DNA of 18,733 bases from JBDSEG01 sp039920165 (GCA_039920165.1 JBDSEG010000225.1:1-18733); one strand, 5' to 3'. Numbered from the stretch's first letter, positions 6,444 to 14,584 are shown. The notes: generated by a model from the letters alone, not told the origin. Made by a program: numbers and translations.

Positions 6444-8654
6444 TCAGCCCTCCGTATCGCCCGCCTTGACCTTCGCCCGCCACGCGTGCAGCAGCGGCTC
6501 GGTATAGCCGCTGGGTTGCGTCAGGCCCTTGAAGACGAGGTCGCTGGCGGCCTGGAAGGCGGCGCCCTGCCGATGCTTGGCCATCGGGTGGTACATCGCG
6601 TCGCCGGCATTCTGGCGGTCGACCACCTTGGCCATGCGTTTCAAGGTCTCGCGCACCTGCTTCTTGCCGACCACGCCGTGCAGCAGCCAGTTGGCCACGT
6701 GCTGGCTGCTGATTCGCAGCGTGGCCCGGTCTTCCATCAGGCCGACGTTGTGGATGTCGGGCACCTTGGAGCAGCCGACGCCCTGGTCGATCCAGCGCAC
6801 CACGTAGCCGAGGATGCCCTGCGCGTTGTTGTCGAGCTCCTGCTGGCGCTCGGCGTCCGACCACTTCGGCTTCTTGACCACCGGGATCGTCAGCAGGCCG
6901 TCGAGCACCGCATCGGCCTGGCCTTCGAGGTCGGTCTTCTCGAGTGCACGCTGGACCTTGACCACGTCGACCTGGTGATAGTGCAGCGCGTGCAGCGTGG
7001 CGGCGGTCGGGCTCGGCACCCAGGCGGTGTTGGCACCGGAGCGCGGGTGCACGATCTTCTGATGCAGCATCGCGGCCATCAGGTCGGGCATGGCCCACAT
7101 GCCCTTGCCGATCTGCGCCTTGCCGCGCAGCCCGCACTGCAGGCCGACGGCGACGTTGTTGCGCTCGTAGGCCTGGATCCAGGCGCTCGACTTCATGTCG
7201 CTCTTGCGCACCATCGGGCCCGCGCGCATCGCGGTGTGCATCTCGTCGCCGGTGCGGTCGAGGAAACCGGTATTGATGAAGGCGACCCGGCTCTGCGCGG
7301 CCGCGATGCAGGCCTTCAGGTTGACGCTGGTGCGCCGCTCCTCGTCCATGATGCCGAGCTTGACCGTGCTGTCGGGCAGGCCGAGCATCTGCTCGACGCG
7401 CGCGAAGATTTCGGCCGCGAAGGCCACCTCGGCCGGGCCGTGCATCTTGGGCTTGACGATATAGACCGAGCCGCTGCGCGAGTTGCGAAAGGCGTCGGCC
7501 GGCGCCTTCAGGTCGTGCAGCGCGATCGCGGTCGTGACGACCGCATCGAGGATGCCTTCCGGGATCTGGCGCTCGCGGCCCTGCGCGTCGTGCCACAGGA
7601 TCGCCGGGTTCGTCATCAGGTGGCCGACATTGCGGACGAAGAGCAGCGAGCGGCCGTGCAGGACGACTTCGGACTGACCGTCCGGCGCGTGATAGCGCCG
7701 GTCGGGATTGAGGCCGCGGGTGAAGATCTCGCCGCCCTTGGCGACCTCTTCGGTCAGCGTGCCCTTGAGGATGCCGAGCCAGTTGCGGTAGGCGAGCACC
7801 TTGTCTTCGGCGTCGACCACGGCGACCGAATCCTCGAGGTCGACGATGGTCGAAAGTGCGGATTCGAGTACCAGGTCGCTCACGCCGGCCGGGTCGTCGC
7901 GGCCGATCTTTGTGGCGGGGTCAATGCGCAGATCGAGGTGCAGGCCGTTGTGCACCAACAGCACCGACGCGGGCGCATTCGCCTCGCCCTGGTAGCCGGC
8001 GAGTTGCGCGGGCCGGGCCAGCCCCGTGCGGCGGCCGTCGTTGAGCGACACGAGCAGCGCGCCGGCCTCGATCCGGTAGCCGGTCGAGTCGACGTGCGAG
8101 CCCCTGGCGAGCGGCGCGCAGCGGTCCAGCACGTGGCGGGCGTACTCGATGACCTTGGCGCCGCGCACCGGGTTGTAGCCCGCGCCCTTCTCGGCGCCAT
8201 CGGTTTCGGCGAGCACATCGGTGCCATAAAGCGCGTCGTACAGGGAGCCCCAGCGCGCATTCGCCGCGTTCAGCGCATAGCGCGCATTCGTCACCGGCAC
8301 GACGAGCTGCGGGCCGGCCTGCAGCGCGAGTTCGGCATCGACGTTGCGCGTCGTGATCTTCACTTGCGGCGGCACCGGGACCAGGTAGCCGATCTTCTCC
8401 AGAAAGGCGCGGTATTTGGCCGGGTTCTTAATCGGGCCCGGGTGCTTGACATGCCAGGCGTCGAGCTGCGTCTGCAGCCGGTCGCGTTCATCGAGCAGAG
8501 CCGCGTTGCGCGGCGCGAGCTCGTGCACGATCGCATCGAACCCTTGCCAGAAAGCCTCGGCGCCGATGCCGGTGCCGGGCAGCACCTCGTCGTCGATGAA
8601 GTGGGCGAGGACGGTGGCAACTTGCAGGCGCGCGCGGGAGGAACGTTCGGTCAT
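6444..8654 (-). CDS. glcB: Malate synthase G
   Basis: This 736-residue cytoplasmic enzyme condenses glyoxylate and acetyl-CoA to malate (glyoxylate/glycolate pathway). Its length fits the monomeric G isoform (about 720-740). Recognisable blocks are VDLEDSVAVVDAEDK (271-285), FVRNVGHLMTNPAI with the likely catalytic Arg341, and KPKMHGPAEVAFAAEIF. GIMDEERRTSVNLKACI carries the Mg-binding Glu438, NTGFLDRTGDEMHTAMRAGP carries Asp466, and the C-terminal MEDRATLRISSQHVANWLLH holds the likely catalytic base Asp. The ATG at 8654 (MTERSS) was chosen because upstream codons read as non-family Arg-rich sequence. Only 20 bp separate it from the stop of the upstream HAD gene, so the two are probably co-transcribed. 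Confidence 0.96.
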   Translation of the reverse strand: MTERSSRARLQVATVLAHFIDDEVLPGTGIGAEAFWQGFDAIVHELAPRNAALLDERDRLQTQLDAWHVKHPGPIKNPAKYRAFLEKIGYLVPVPPQVKITTRNVDAELALQAGPQLVVPVTNARYALNAANARWGSLYDALYGTDVLAETDGAEKGAGYNPVRGAKVIEYARHVLDRCAPLARGSHVDSTGYRIEAGALLVSLNDGRRTGLARPAQLAGYQGEANAPASVLLVHNGLHLDLRIDPATKIGRDDPAGVSDLVLESALSTIVDLEDSVAVVDAEDKVLAYRNWLGILKGTLTEEVAKGGEIFTRGLNPDRRYHAPDGQSEVVLHGRSLLFVRNVGHLMTNPAILWHDAQGRERQIPEGILDAVVTTAIALHDLKAPADAFRNSRSGSVYIVKPKMHGPAEVAFAAEIFARVEQMLGLPDSTVKLGIMDEERRTSVNLKACIAAAQSRVAFINTGFLDRTGDEMHTAMRAGPMVRKSDMKSSAWIQAYERNNVAVGLQCGLRGKAQIGKGMWAMPDLMAAMLHQKIVHPRSGANTAWVPSPTAATLHALHYHQVDVVKVQRALEKTDLEGQADAVLDGLLTIPVVKKPKWSDAERQQELDNNAQGILGYVVRWIDQGVGCSKVPDIHNVGLMEDRATLRISSQHVANWLLHGVVGKKQVRETLKRMAKVVDRQNAGDAMYHPMAKHRQGAAFQAASDLVFKGLTQPSGYTEPLLHAWRAKVKAGDTEG

Positions 8655-8674
8655 GGGGGTCTCGTACGGGATCG

Positions 8675-9385
8675 TCAGGCGGATGGAAAGAAGTCGAGCA
8701 CCTCGTCGAGGCGGGTGCCGGTGCGCGTGGGCGCGGTACCGAGTTCGTCGGGCGGCAAGCCGGTTCGGTTGACCCACAGCGTGGTGTAGCCGAACCAGGT
8801 CGCGCCGATCGCGTCCCAGCCGTTGCTGGATACAAAGAGGATTTCGTTCGCGGGCAGGCCGAGGGACTGCGGTCCGAGCGCATAGCAGGCCGGGTCGGTC
8901 TTGTACTTGCGAAGGCTCTGCACGCTCAACACCGGATCGAGCAGGCCGTCAAAACCGGCGCTGGTCACGGCCGCGGCCAGCATGTCGGGATCGCCATTGC
9001 TCAGGATGACGGCGCGGATGCCGCGCGCCTTCAGCGCCAGCAACACCGCGCGGTTTTCAGGGTGCGCGGCGAGCTGCCAATATTCGTTCATCAGCCGCTC
9101 CTCGGCCGCGGCATCGAGCGCAAGGCTGAGGCGGCGCGCCGCATGGCGCAGCCCGGCGCGGGTCAGTTCCCAGAAGGGCCGATAGTGCTCGCCGGCCGAG
9201 CCACTCATCGACGTGAGACGGGTGTAGTCGATCTGCTTGTCGCGCCACAGCGCGGCCAGCCGCTCGCCCGCGCCTGGGAACAACGCCTCGGCGCTGCGGG
9301 CGACGCTGTACACGTCGAACAGGGTGCCATAGGCATCGAACAGCACGGCGCGCGGCGTGGGGGTCATGGCGGGGGCGGAAGTCAT
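8675..9385 (-). CDS. Haloacid dehalogenase type II, (S)-2-haloacid dehalogenase-like
   Basis: This 236-residue HAD-superfamily hydrolase has the full residue set of L-2-haloacid dehalogenases. These are the nucleophile Asp17 and Thr21 in FDAYGTLFDV, Arg48 in LWRDKQ, Ser129-Asn130 in VILSNGD, Lys162 and Tyr168 in KYKTDPACY, and Ser186, Asn188 and Asp191 in FVSSNGWD. Family members hydrolyse 2-haloalkanoic acids to 2-hydroxy acids; the natural substrate here may be another small acid. The ATG at 9385 is taken as the start; an in-frame ATG at 9367 (MTPTPRAVLFDAYG) is an equally possible start, and neither has a clear ribosome binding site. It is followed closely by glcB, which could use glyoxylate formed from dihaloacetates, but that link is speculative. 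Confidence 0.92.
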   Translation of the reverse strand: MTSAPAMTPTPRAVLFDAYGTLFDVYSVARSAEALFPGAGERLAALWRDKQIDYTRLTSMSGSAGEHYRPFWELTRAGLRHAARRLSLALDAAAEERLMNEYWQLAAHPENRAVLLALKARGIRAVILSNGDPDMLAAAVTSAGFDGLLDPVLSVQSLRKYKTDPACYALGPQSLGLPANEILFVSSNGWDAIGATWFGYTTLWVNRTGLPPDELGTAPTRTGTRLDEVLDFFPSA

Positions 9386-9426
9386 GAAAGGCAGGACTGT
9401 AGTGCGCACCGGCGTCGCAAATGCGA

Positions 9427-9454
9427 GCGGCGGACGCGTCGCCGCGTCCGCCGC
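9427..9454 (-). terminator. Strong perfect hairpin downstream of the PsiF-family gene
   Basis: GCGGCGGACGCG (9427-9438) and CGCGTCCGCCGC (9443-9454) form a perfect 12-bp stem with a 4-nt loop. It lies 29 bp past the stop of the PsiF-repeat gene in its direction of transcription and upstream of the dehalogenase gene. Only a short ATTT follows rather than a proper T-run, so it may be a weak or Rho-assisted terminator or an mRNA 3'-end stabiliser. Confidence 0.6.
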
Positions 9455-9482
9455 CGTCGAATCGTGGCTCAGCTGTTCTCTA

Positions 9483-9881
9483 TCAGACCTTGGCGTCGGC
9501 CGCGCACTTCTTGACGAAACTGGCCTTGGCGGCGCCCGCCAGCTTCTTGTCGGCGGCCTGCGAATCGCACGCCGCGCCGGCTTCCATCGCCTTGGCATCG
9601 GCCTCGCACTTCTTCATGAAACTGGTCATCGCCGCACCGGCGAGCTTCTTGTCGGCCGCCTTGGTGCTGCAGCCCGCGTCGGCGCTCATGGCCTTCGCAT
9701 CGGCCTCGCATTTCTTCATGAAGCTGCCCTTGGCGGCGCCGGCGAGCTTCTTCTCGGTGGCCTGCATTTCGCAGCCGGCCGCGCCGCTCTTCATGGCAGG
9801 CGCTTCCTTGTGCGAAGCGGCGAATGCGGCGGGCGACAGGCACGCCACGGAAAGGGCCAGAACCGACATCAGATGTTTCAT
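9483..9881 (-). CDS. Secreted PsiF-repeat protein with three repeats
   Basis: This 132-residue protein starts with a signal peptide (MKHLMSVLALSVACLSPAAF, cleavage near AFA-A), so it is probably periplasmic. The rest is three near-identical PsiF repeats of 34 residues, each with the core DKKLAGAAKxSFMKKC. Cysteines fall in pairs 21 apart (37/58, 71/92, 105/126), suggesting one disulfide per repeat. PsiF is named for phosphate-starvation induction in E. coli, where the protein is short; its function is unknown. The ATG is preceded by a good AAAGGA ribosome binding site 6 nt away. No Pho box was recognised upstream. It appears to be transcribed alone. Confidence 0.92.
   Translation of the reverse strand: MKHLMSVLALSVACLSPAAFAASHKEAPAMKSGAAGCEMQATEKKLAGAAKGSFMKKCEADAKAMSADAGCSTKAADKKLAGAAMTSFMKKCEADAKAMEAGAACDSQAADKKLAGAAKASFVKKCAADAKV
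9486..9773 (-). repeat. Tandem 102-bp coding repeat inside the PsiF-family gene
   Basis: The three repeats share a period of 34 codons (102 bp), counted from Cys37 to Cys71 to Cys105; the third copy is slightly short. The nucleotide sequences of the copies are also similar, for example the recurring AGCTTCTTGTCGGC(G/C)GCC block on the plus strand. This suggests internal duplication and a site where copy number could change. Confidence 0.75.
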
Positions 9882-10009
9882 TCGTATTCCTTTGAAGCGA
9901 TAGCGGGAGGGGGCACGATTGCCGGCGCAGATTGAAGCATGCGCGTCGCGGCGCCAGCAAGCGGATCAACGCGCGGCGGCGCCACGCGGTGCACGCCGGC
10001 AACGTCCTG

Positions 10010-11359
10010 TCACAGAATGCGTCGCGGGTGCGCGAGCGCCTCGTGCGCGGCGTGCAGCCGGCGCACCAGGACGCGGATGAAGGCATCGTCGAACTGGTGC
10101 CGGCAGCCCGGCCCGAGCTGCGCCATCGATTCGGGCGTGAAGCAGATCGTGGTGGCCGGCGCGGCCACCAGCACATCGGTGCTGTGCCGGCGCATCTGCG
10201 GATTGGGCGCGAGGTAGGCCATTTCGCCGACCGACGTGCCGGCGCCGAGCTGGGCCACCTTGGTGCCGTCGCGAAAAACCTCGATTTCCCCTTGCGCGAT
10301 GATGTGGAAGCTGCGACCTTCCTCGCCCTTGCGGTACAGCGCGTGGCCGAGCGCGAAGCGTTCCCAGCGCGCGCGGTGCACCACCTCCCACAATTCGACA
10401 TCGCCGAAGTTGGCGAAGAAATCGAGCGTGCGCAGCAGGCTGAAGCGCTCGGAGTCGAGCACGCCCTGCTGCTCGCCGCGCGGCACCTCCTGGCGCGCGA
10501 CCAGGCCCGACAGCGCTTTCGCGAATTCGGTCCAGTCGGCGTAGCGCTGCTTGGGGTCTTTCGCAAGCGCGCGCTGGATCACGTCGTCCAGCGCGCCGCT
10601 CACGCCGGCGCGCAAGCCAGCGAGCGCAGCCGCCGGCTGGTGGTAGATCTGGTGCATCAGCGCCGACTGCGCCGGTGCGTCGAACGGCGCACGCCCGGCG
10701 ATCAGGTGGTACAGCACGGCGCCCAGCGAGTACATGTCGGCCCGGCAGTCGAGCTCGGCGCCGTCGAGTTGCTCGGGCGACATATAGGCGAGCGAGCCGA
10801 CGCGGTAGACCTGGGTCACGTCGGCGCCGAGATTGAGCACGCTGCCGAAGTCGCTCACCTTCACGTCGGTGATGCTGCCGTGGGCGAGCGTCACCAGCAG
10901 ATTGGCCGGCTTCACGTCGCGGTGGATGAGGCCCTGGCGGTAAACATAGCCGAGCGCCATCGCGCACTTGAAGCCGATCTCGACGATCAGCTCGAGCGAC
11001 AGCAACTGATCCGGCCGGCAGTACGGCCGCAGCGTGCTGCCCGGCACGTACTCCATCACCAGATACGGCTCGCGCGCATCGGCGACCGCATCGAGGATCT
11101 GGACCACATTGGGATGCTTGAGCTGGCCGACCAGCGCCGCCTCGGCCGCGAAGAAGCGCTCGGAGTGACGCACATCGGCCGGCTCGGCGCGGGCCTGCGA
11201 ACGCACCCGCTTGATCGCCACGTCGCATCCGCGGAAGGCGTCGTGGCACAGAAAGACCTCGCTCGTGGAACCCTCGCCGAGCTTGCCGAGCACGCGGTAT
11301 TTGCCGATCTGGACGGGGAGCGCGGCGGATTCGATGATGACGGTCCGGGGACGTGGCAC
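10010..11359 (-). CDS. Ser/Thr protein kinase with C-terminal cyclic-nucleotide-binding domain
   Basis: This is a predicted soluble Hanks-type kinase of about 449 residues. Numbering from the GTG at 11359, the kinase domain covers about 20-285. It has a glycine loop (LGKLGEGSTSEVF), Lys50 in VAIKRV, the catalytic loop HRDVKPANLL (Asp148), DFG at 170-172 and the activation segment SLAYMSPEQL. Residues about 335-425 form a cNMP-binding beta-roll with LYRKGEEGRSFHIIAQGEIE and the phosphate-cassette-like SVGEMAYL...RRHSTDV. There is no membrane segment. Start choice is uncertain: GTG 11359 gives MPRPRTVIIESAALPVQIGK, GTG 11380 adds 7 residues, and a TTG at 11419 also exists. It is divergent from argS. 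Control of kinase activity by a cyclic nucleotide is inferred from the fusion. Confidence 0.9.
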   Translation of the reverse strand: MPRPRTVIIESAALPVQIGKYRVLGKLGEGSTSEVFLCHDAFRGCDVAIKRVRSQARAEPADVRHSERFFAAEAALVGQLKHPNVVQILDAVADAREPYLVMEYVPGSTLRPYCRPDQLLSLELIVEIGFKCAMALGYVYRQGLIHRDVKPANLLVTLAHGSITDVKVSDFGSVLNLGADVTQVYRVGSLAYMSPEQLDGAELDCRADMYSLGAVLYHLIAGRAPFDAPAQSALMHQIYHQPAAALAGLRAGVSGALDDVIQRALAKDPKQRYADWTEFAKALSGLVARQEVPRGEQQGVLDSERFSLLRTLDFFANFGDVELWEVVHRARWERFALGHALYRKGEEGRSFHIIAQGEIEVFRDGTKVAQLGAGTSVGEMAYLAPNPQMRRHSTDVLVAAPATTICFTPESMAQLGPGCRHQFDDAFIRVLVRRLHAAHEALAHPRRIL

Positions 11360-11441
11360 GACGGGATCGCATCTTGTCACGCCCCCGTGGCCACGGCCCG
11401 CGCCAACGCCCGCACGCAATGGAGGCGGCGAGGGCGAAACG

Positions 11442-11447
11442 TAGAAT
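11442..11447 (+). promoter_or_regulatory. -10-like TAGAAT just before argS
   Basis: TAGAAT matches the sigma-70 -10 consensus at 5 of 6 positions and ends 7 nt before the argS ATG. This would place transcription start at or very near the A of the start codon, so the mRNA may be leaderless. No clear -35 box is seen and no Shine-Dalgarno sequence could fit. Confidence 0.5.
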
Positions 11448-11454
11448 CCTACGC

Positions 11455-13221
11455 ATGATTCAAGCCAAAGACGATCTGCTCGCCGCGCTGGAAGCGGCCA
11501 TCGCGCAGATCGCGCCGGCGGCGGGCGTCGCCGCGGCCTTCGAATCGCCCAAGCAGGCCGCGCACGGCGACCTCGCCTGCACCGCTGCGATGCCGCTCGC
11601 GCGCATTCTCAAGCGCAACCCGCGCGAGGTCGCGCAGGCGCTCATCGAGGCGCTGTTGCGCGACACGGCGGTTCAGCGCTGGGTCGAGGCGATCGAGATC
11701 GCCGGGCCGGGCTTCATCAACCTGCGCCTCAAACCTGCCGCGCGCCAGGCCGTGGTCGCCGAGGTGCTGCGCGCGGGCAACGGCTTCGGCCGACGTCCGC
11801 CGAACGGCGAATCGGTGCTGGTGGAGTTCGTTTCGGCCAACCCGACCGGCCCGCTGCACGTCGGCCACGGCCGCCAAGCGGCGCTGGGCGACGCGATCTG
11901 CAACCTCTTCGAATCGCAGGGTTGCAAGGTCGCGCGCGAGTTCTATTACAACGATGCCGGTGTGCAGATCGCCACACTCGCGGCCTCGGTGCAGGCGCGG
12001 CTGCGCGGGCTCCAACCCGGGGATGCGCAGTGGCCGGCGTCGGCCTACAACGGCGACTACATCGCCGATATCGCGGCCGATTTCCGGGCCCGCAAGACGG
12101 TGCATGCCGACGACCGCAAGTTCACCGCTTCGGGCGATATCGACGACCTGGATTCGATCCGCCAATTCGCGGTGGCCTACCTGCGCCACGAGCAGGACCT
12201 GGACCTGCAGGCCTTCGGCGTCCGCTTCGACCACTACTACCTCGAGTCGAGCCTTTACGACAGCGGCCGCGTCGAATCGACCGTGCAGCGCCTGGTCGCT
12301 TCGGGCAAGACGTTCGAGCAGGACGGCGCGCTGTGGCTGCGCACCACCGACTACGGCGACGACAAGGACCGCGTGATGCGCAAGTCGGCCCCGGCGGGCG
12401 GCGCCGCCGAGTACACCTACTTCGTTCCGGACGTGGCCTACCACATCGCCAAGTTCGAGCGCGGCTTCATGCGCGCCATCAACCTGCAAGGCGGCGACCA
12501 CCACGGCACGATCGCCCGGGTGCGCGCCGGGCTGCAGGCGGTGGACATGGGCATTCCCGTCGGCTACCCGGACTACGTGCTGAACAAGATGGTGACGGTG
12601 ATGCGCGGCGGCGCGGAGGTGAAGATCTCAAAGCGCGTCGGCGGCTATGTGACGCTGCGCGACCTGATCGACTGGACCGGCCGCGACGCGGTGCGCTTTT
12701 TCATGATCGCGCGCAAGGCCGATACCGAATTCGTCTTTGATGTCGACCTGGCGCTGAAGCAGAACGACGAGAACCCGGTCTTCTACGTGCAGTACGCGCA
12801 CGCCCGCATCTGCTCGGTGCTGGCGCAGTTCGAGGCCGATTCTGAAAAACCCGGCGGATCGAGCGCCGGCCTCGCCGATGCCAAGCTCGCGCGGCTGGAC
12901 GCACCGAGCGAAGTGGCCCTGATGCGCAAGCTCGCCGACTACCCACGCGTGCTCGCCAGCGCGGCGCAATCGCTCGCGCCGCACGATCTGACGTTCTACC
13001 TGCGCGAGCTCGCCGCCGCCTTTCACAGCTACTACGCTGCCGAGCGCTTTCTGGTCGACGACGCCGAACTGGCGGCGGCCCGCATGGCGCTGCTCGCCGC
13101 GACCCGACAGGTCATCCGCAATGCGCTCGGACTGCTCGGCGTGAGCGCGCCCGAACGAATGGCGCGCGGGCCCGATGCCGAGATTGAAACCGCGCCCGCC
13201 GGCGCACCGGAAACTGCATGA
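11455..13221 (+). CDS. argS: Arginyl-tRNA synthetase
   Basis: This 588-residue class Ia aminoacyl-tRNA synthetase charges tRNA-Arg. The N-terminal Add1-type domain includes AAHGDLACTAAMPLAR. The catalytic HIGH motif appears as SANPTGPLHVGHGRQ (HVGH 135-138), followed by REFYYNDAG. The KMSK-equivalent loop is VKISKRVG near residue 390, a degenerate form usual for ArgRS. The C-terminal anticodon-binding helical domain includes FYVQYAHARICSVL and ends GLLGVSAPERM, then a short Ala/Pro-rich tail. The ATG at 11455 is chosen over an upstream in-frame extension because it follows the -10-like box and matches the family start. The stop overlaps the start of the SPOR gene (ATGA), indicating translational coupling. 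Confidence 0.97.
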   Translation: MIQAKDDLLAALEAAIAQIAPAAGVAAAFESPKQAAHGDLACTAAMPLARILKRNPREVAQALIEALLRDTAVQRWVEAIEIAGPGFINLRLKPAARQAVVAEVLRAGNGFGRRPPNGESVLVEFVSANPTGPLHVGHGRQAALGDAICNLFESQGCKVAREFYYNDAGVQIATLAASVQARLRGLQPGDAQWPASAYNGDYIADIAADFRARKTVHADDRKFTASGDIDDLDSIRQFAVAYLRHEQDLDLQAFGVRFDHYYLESSLYDSGRVESTVQRLVASGKTFEQDGALWLRTTDYGDDKDRVMRKSAPAGGAAEYTYFVPDVAYHIAKFERGFMRAINLQGGDHHGTIARVRAGLQAVDMGIPVGYPDYVLNKMVTVMRGGAEVKISKRVGGYVTLRDLIDWTGRDAVRFFMIARKADTEFVFDVDLALKQNDENPVFYVQYAHARICSVLAQFEADSEKPGGSSAGLADAKLARLDAPSEVALMRKLADYPRVLASAAQSLAPHDLTFYLRELAAAFHSYYAAERFLVDDAELAAARMALLAATRQVIRNALGLLGVSAPERMARGPDAEIETAPAGAPETA

Positions 13222-13922
13222 TGAATTCGTCTCGCCTGACGCCCCGCCCCGCGACTTTGCAAGCCCAGCGCGGCGGCTTCGCGATCGGCCTCGTGGTCGG
13301 CCTGCTGGTCGGGCTCGCGCTCGCGCTCGGCGTCGCCCTGTACGTCACCAAGGTGCCGATCCCGTTCGTCAACAAGGTGCCGCAACGCACCGCCGAACAA
13401 GACGCGGCCGAGATCGAGAAGAACAAGAACTGGGATCCGAATGCGCCGCTGAGCGGCAAGAATCCGGCGCGTCCGGCGCCGGCCGTCGCGCCGACGCTGC
13501 CACCCGCGAATGCGACCGGCGCGACGTCGCCGATGGCACCGACCAATCCGGCCGCGGTCGCCGTCGATGGCACGCCATCGCGCGCGGCATCCGCCGCCAC
13601 CAAGCGCGACGCGCCGGCGACCGCGCTGGTCGACAAGCCAGGCGCGAAACCCCCGGCGCCGGGCGCGGCTTCGGGGCTCGGTGATCCGTTCAACTATTTC
13701 GTCCAGGCCGGCGCCTATGCGCGCGCCGACGACGCCGAACAGCAGCGCGCGCGCCTGGCGATGATGGGCTTCGAGGCGCGCCTGAGCGAGCGTGAGCAAT
13801 CGGGTCGCACGGTGTACCGGGTCCGGCTCGGCCCGTTCGAGCGCAAGGACGATGCCGACAGCACGCGCGACCGGCTGACCGGCGCGGGCTTCGACGCGTC
13901 GATGGTTCGGGTGCAGAAATAG
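13218..13922 (+). CDS. SPOR-domain membrane protein (FtsN-like)
   Basis: This 234-residue bitopic inner-membrane protein has a short basic cytoplasmic end, one membrane segment at about 21-43 (FAIGLVVGLLVGLALALGVA), and a low-complexity Pro/Ala linker (about 75-155). A C-terminal SPOR domain (about 158-233) begins DPFNYFVQAGAYARADDAEQ and ends with RVRLGPFERKDDADSTRDRL and a final valine-rich strand. SPOR domains bind denuded septal peptidoglycan, and this layout is that of FtsN-type division proteins. It starts within the argS stop (a second ATG follows directly at 13221) and lies 17 bp before dsbA. Whether it is the true FtsN cannot be settled from one locus. Confidence 0.92.
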   Translation: MMNSSRLTPRPATLQAQRGGFAIGLVVGLLVGLALALGVALYVTKVPIPFVNKVPQRTAEQDAAEIEKNKNWDPNAPLSGKNPARPAPAVAPTLPPANATGATSPMAPTNPAAVAVDGTPSRAASAATKRDAPATALVDKPGAKPPAPGAASGLGDPFNYFVQAGAYARADDAEQQRARLAMMGFEARLSEREQSGRTVYRVRLGPFERKDDADSTRDRLTGAGFDASMVRVQK

Positions 13923-13939
13923 CACGCGGCCGGCACTCC

Positions 13940-14584
13940 ATGCAACGTCGCCATTTCTCCCTCACCCTGCTGGCCGCCTCGGCGTTGCCGCGGGCCGGTG
14001 CGCAGACCGCGGCCACGCCGATCGAAGGCACGCATTACGTTCGCCTCTCGCAGCCGATGGCGTTGCCACCCGGCGGCAAGATCGAGGTGATCGAGTTTTT
14101 CTGGTACGGCTGCCCGCACTGCAACAGCTTCGAGCCCGCGCTCGAAGCGTGGGTGCGCAAGCTGCCGGCGGATGTCGCATTCCGGCGCGTGCCGATGGCG
14201 CTGCGCGAACAGCCGCCCTACCTGATGCACCAGCGCATCTACTACGCGCTGGAGACGCTGGGCCTGCTCGATGCCATGCACCGCAAGGTGTTCTACGCCA
14301 TCCACAGCGACCGGCTTCCTCTCGACAAGCCGGCCGATATCGCGGCCTTCATGCAGAAGAATGGTGTCGATGGCGCCAAATTCGCCGAGGCCTTCGATTC
14401 GGCTGGCGTGGTCGGCACCAAGGTACCCGAAGGCAACCGGCTGGTCGCCGCCTACAAGATCGACGGCGTTCCGGCGCTGGGCGTGCAGCGGCGCTTCTAT
14501 ACGTCGGGCGCGCTCGCCGGCTCGAACGAGCGCTCGCTGGGGGTCGCCGACCACCTGATCCAGCGCGTGCGCAAAAGCGCCTGA
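13940..14584 (+). CDS. dsbA: Periplasmic thiol:disulfide oxidoreductase DsbA
   Basis: This 214-residue thioredoxin-fold enzyme puts disulfides into exported proteins. The active site is CPHC (Cys58-Cys61) in VIEFFWYGCPHCNSFEP, and the cis-proline is Pro178 in KIDGVPALGV. The alpha-helical insertion lies between these. The N-terminus MQRRHFSLTLLAASALPRAG followed by AQ is a signal sequence with a twin-arginine-like RRHFSL motif; cleavage is likely near AGA-Q. No clear Shine-Dalgarno sequence precedes the ATG; close spacing to the SPOR gene suggests the same transcript. It could provide the disulfides needed by the PsiF-family protein, but that is only a plausible link. Confidence 0.95.
   Translation: MQRRHFSLTLLAASALPRAGAQTAATPIEGTHYVRLSQPMALPPGGKIEVIEFFWYGCPHCNSFEPALEAWVRKLPADVAFRRVPMALREQPPYLMHQRIYYALETLGLLDAMHRKVFYAIHSDRLPLDKPADIAAFMQKNGVDGAKFAEAFDSAGVVGTKVPEGNRLVAAYKIDGVPALGVQRRFYTSGALAGSNERSLGVADHLIQRVRKSA

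Noticed and set aside
6486..8789. Long plus-strand open frame (767 codons) opposite malate synthase
   Set aside because: It is the antisense shadow of glcB, rich in His, Val, Arg and Asp as expected from reversed G+C-rich codons; the minus strand carries a full, motif-complete enzyme.
9882..10009. Possible promoter and Pho box for the PsiF-family gene
   Set aside because: No convincing -35/-10 pair or Pho box repeat could be read; only the ribosome binding site is clear.
9932..11458. Plus-strand open frame (508 codons) opposite the kinase
   Set aside because: It is a shadow of the kinase gene; the kinase motifs lie on the minus strand.
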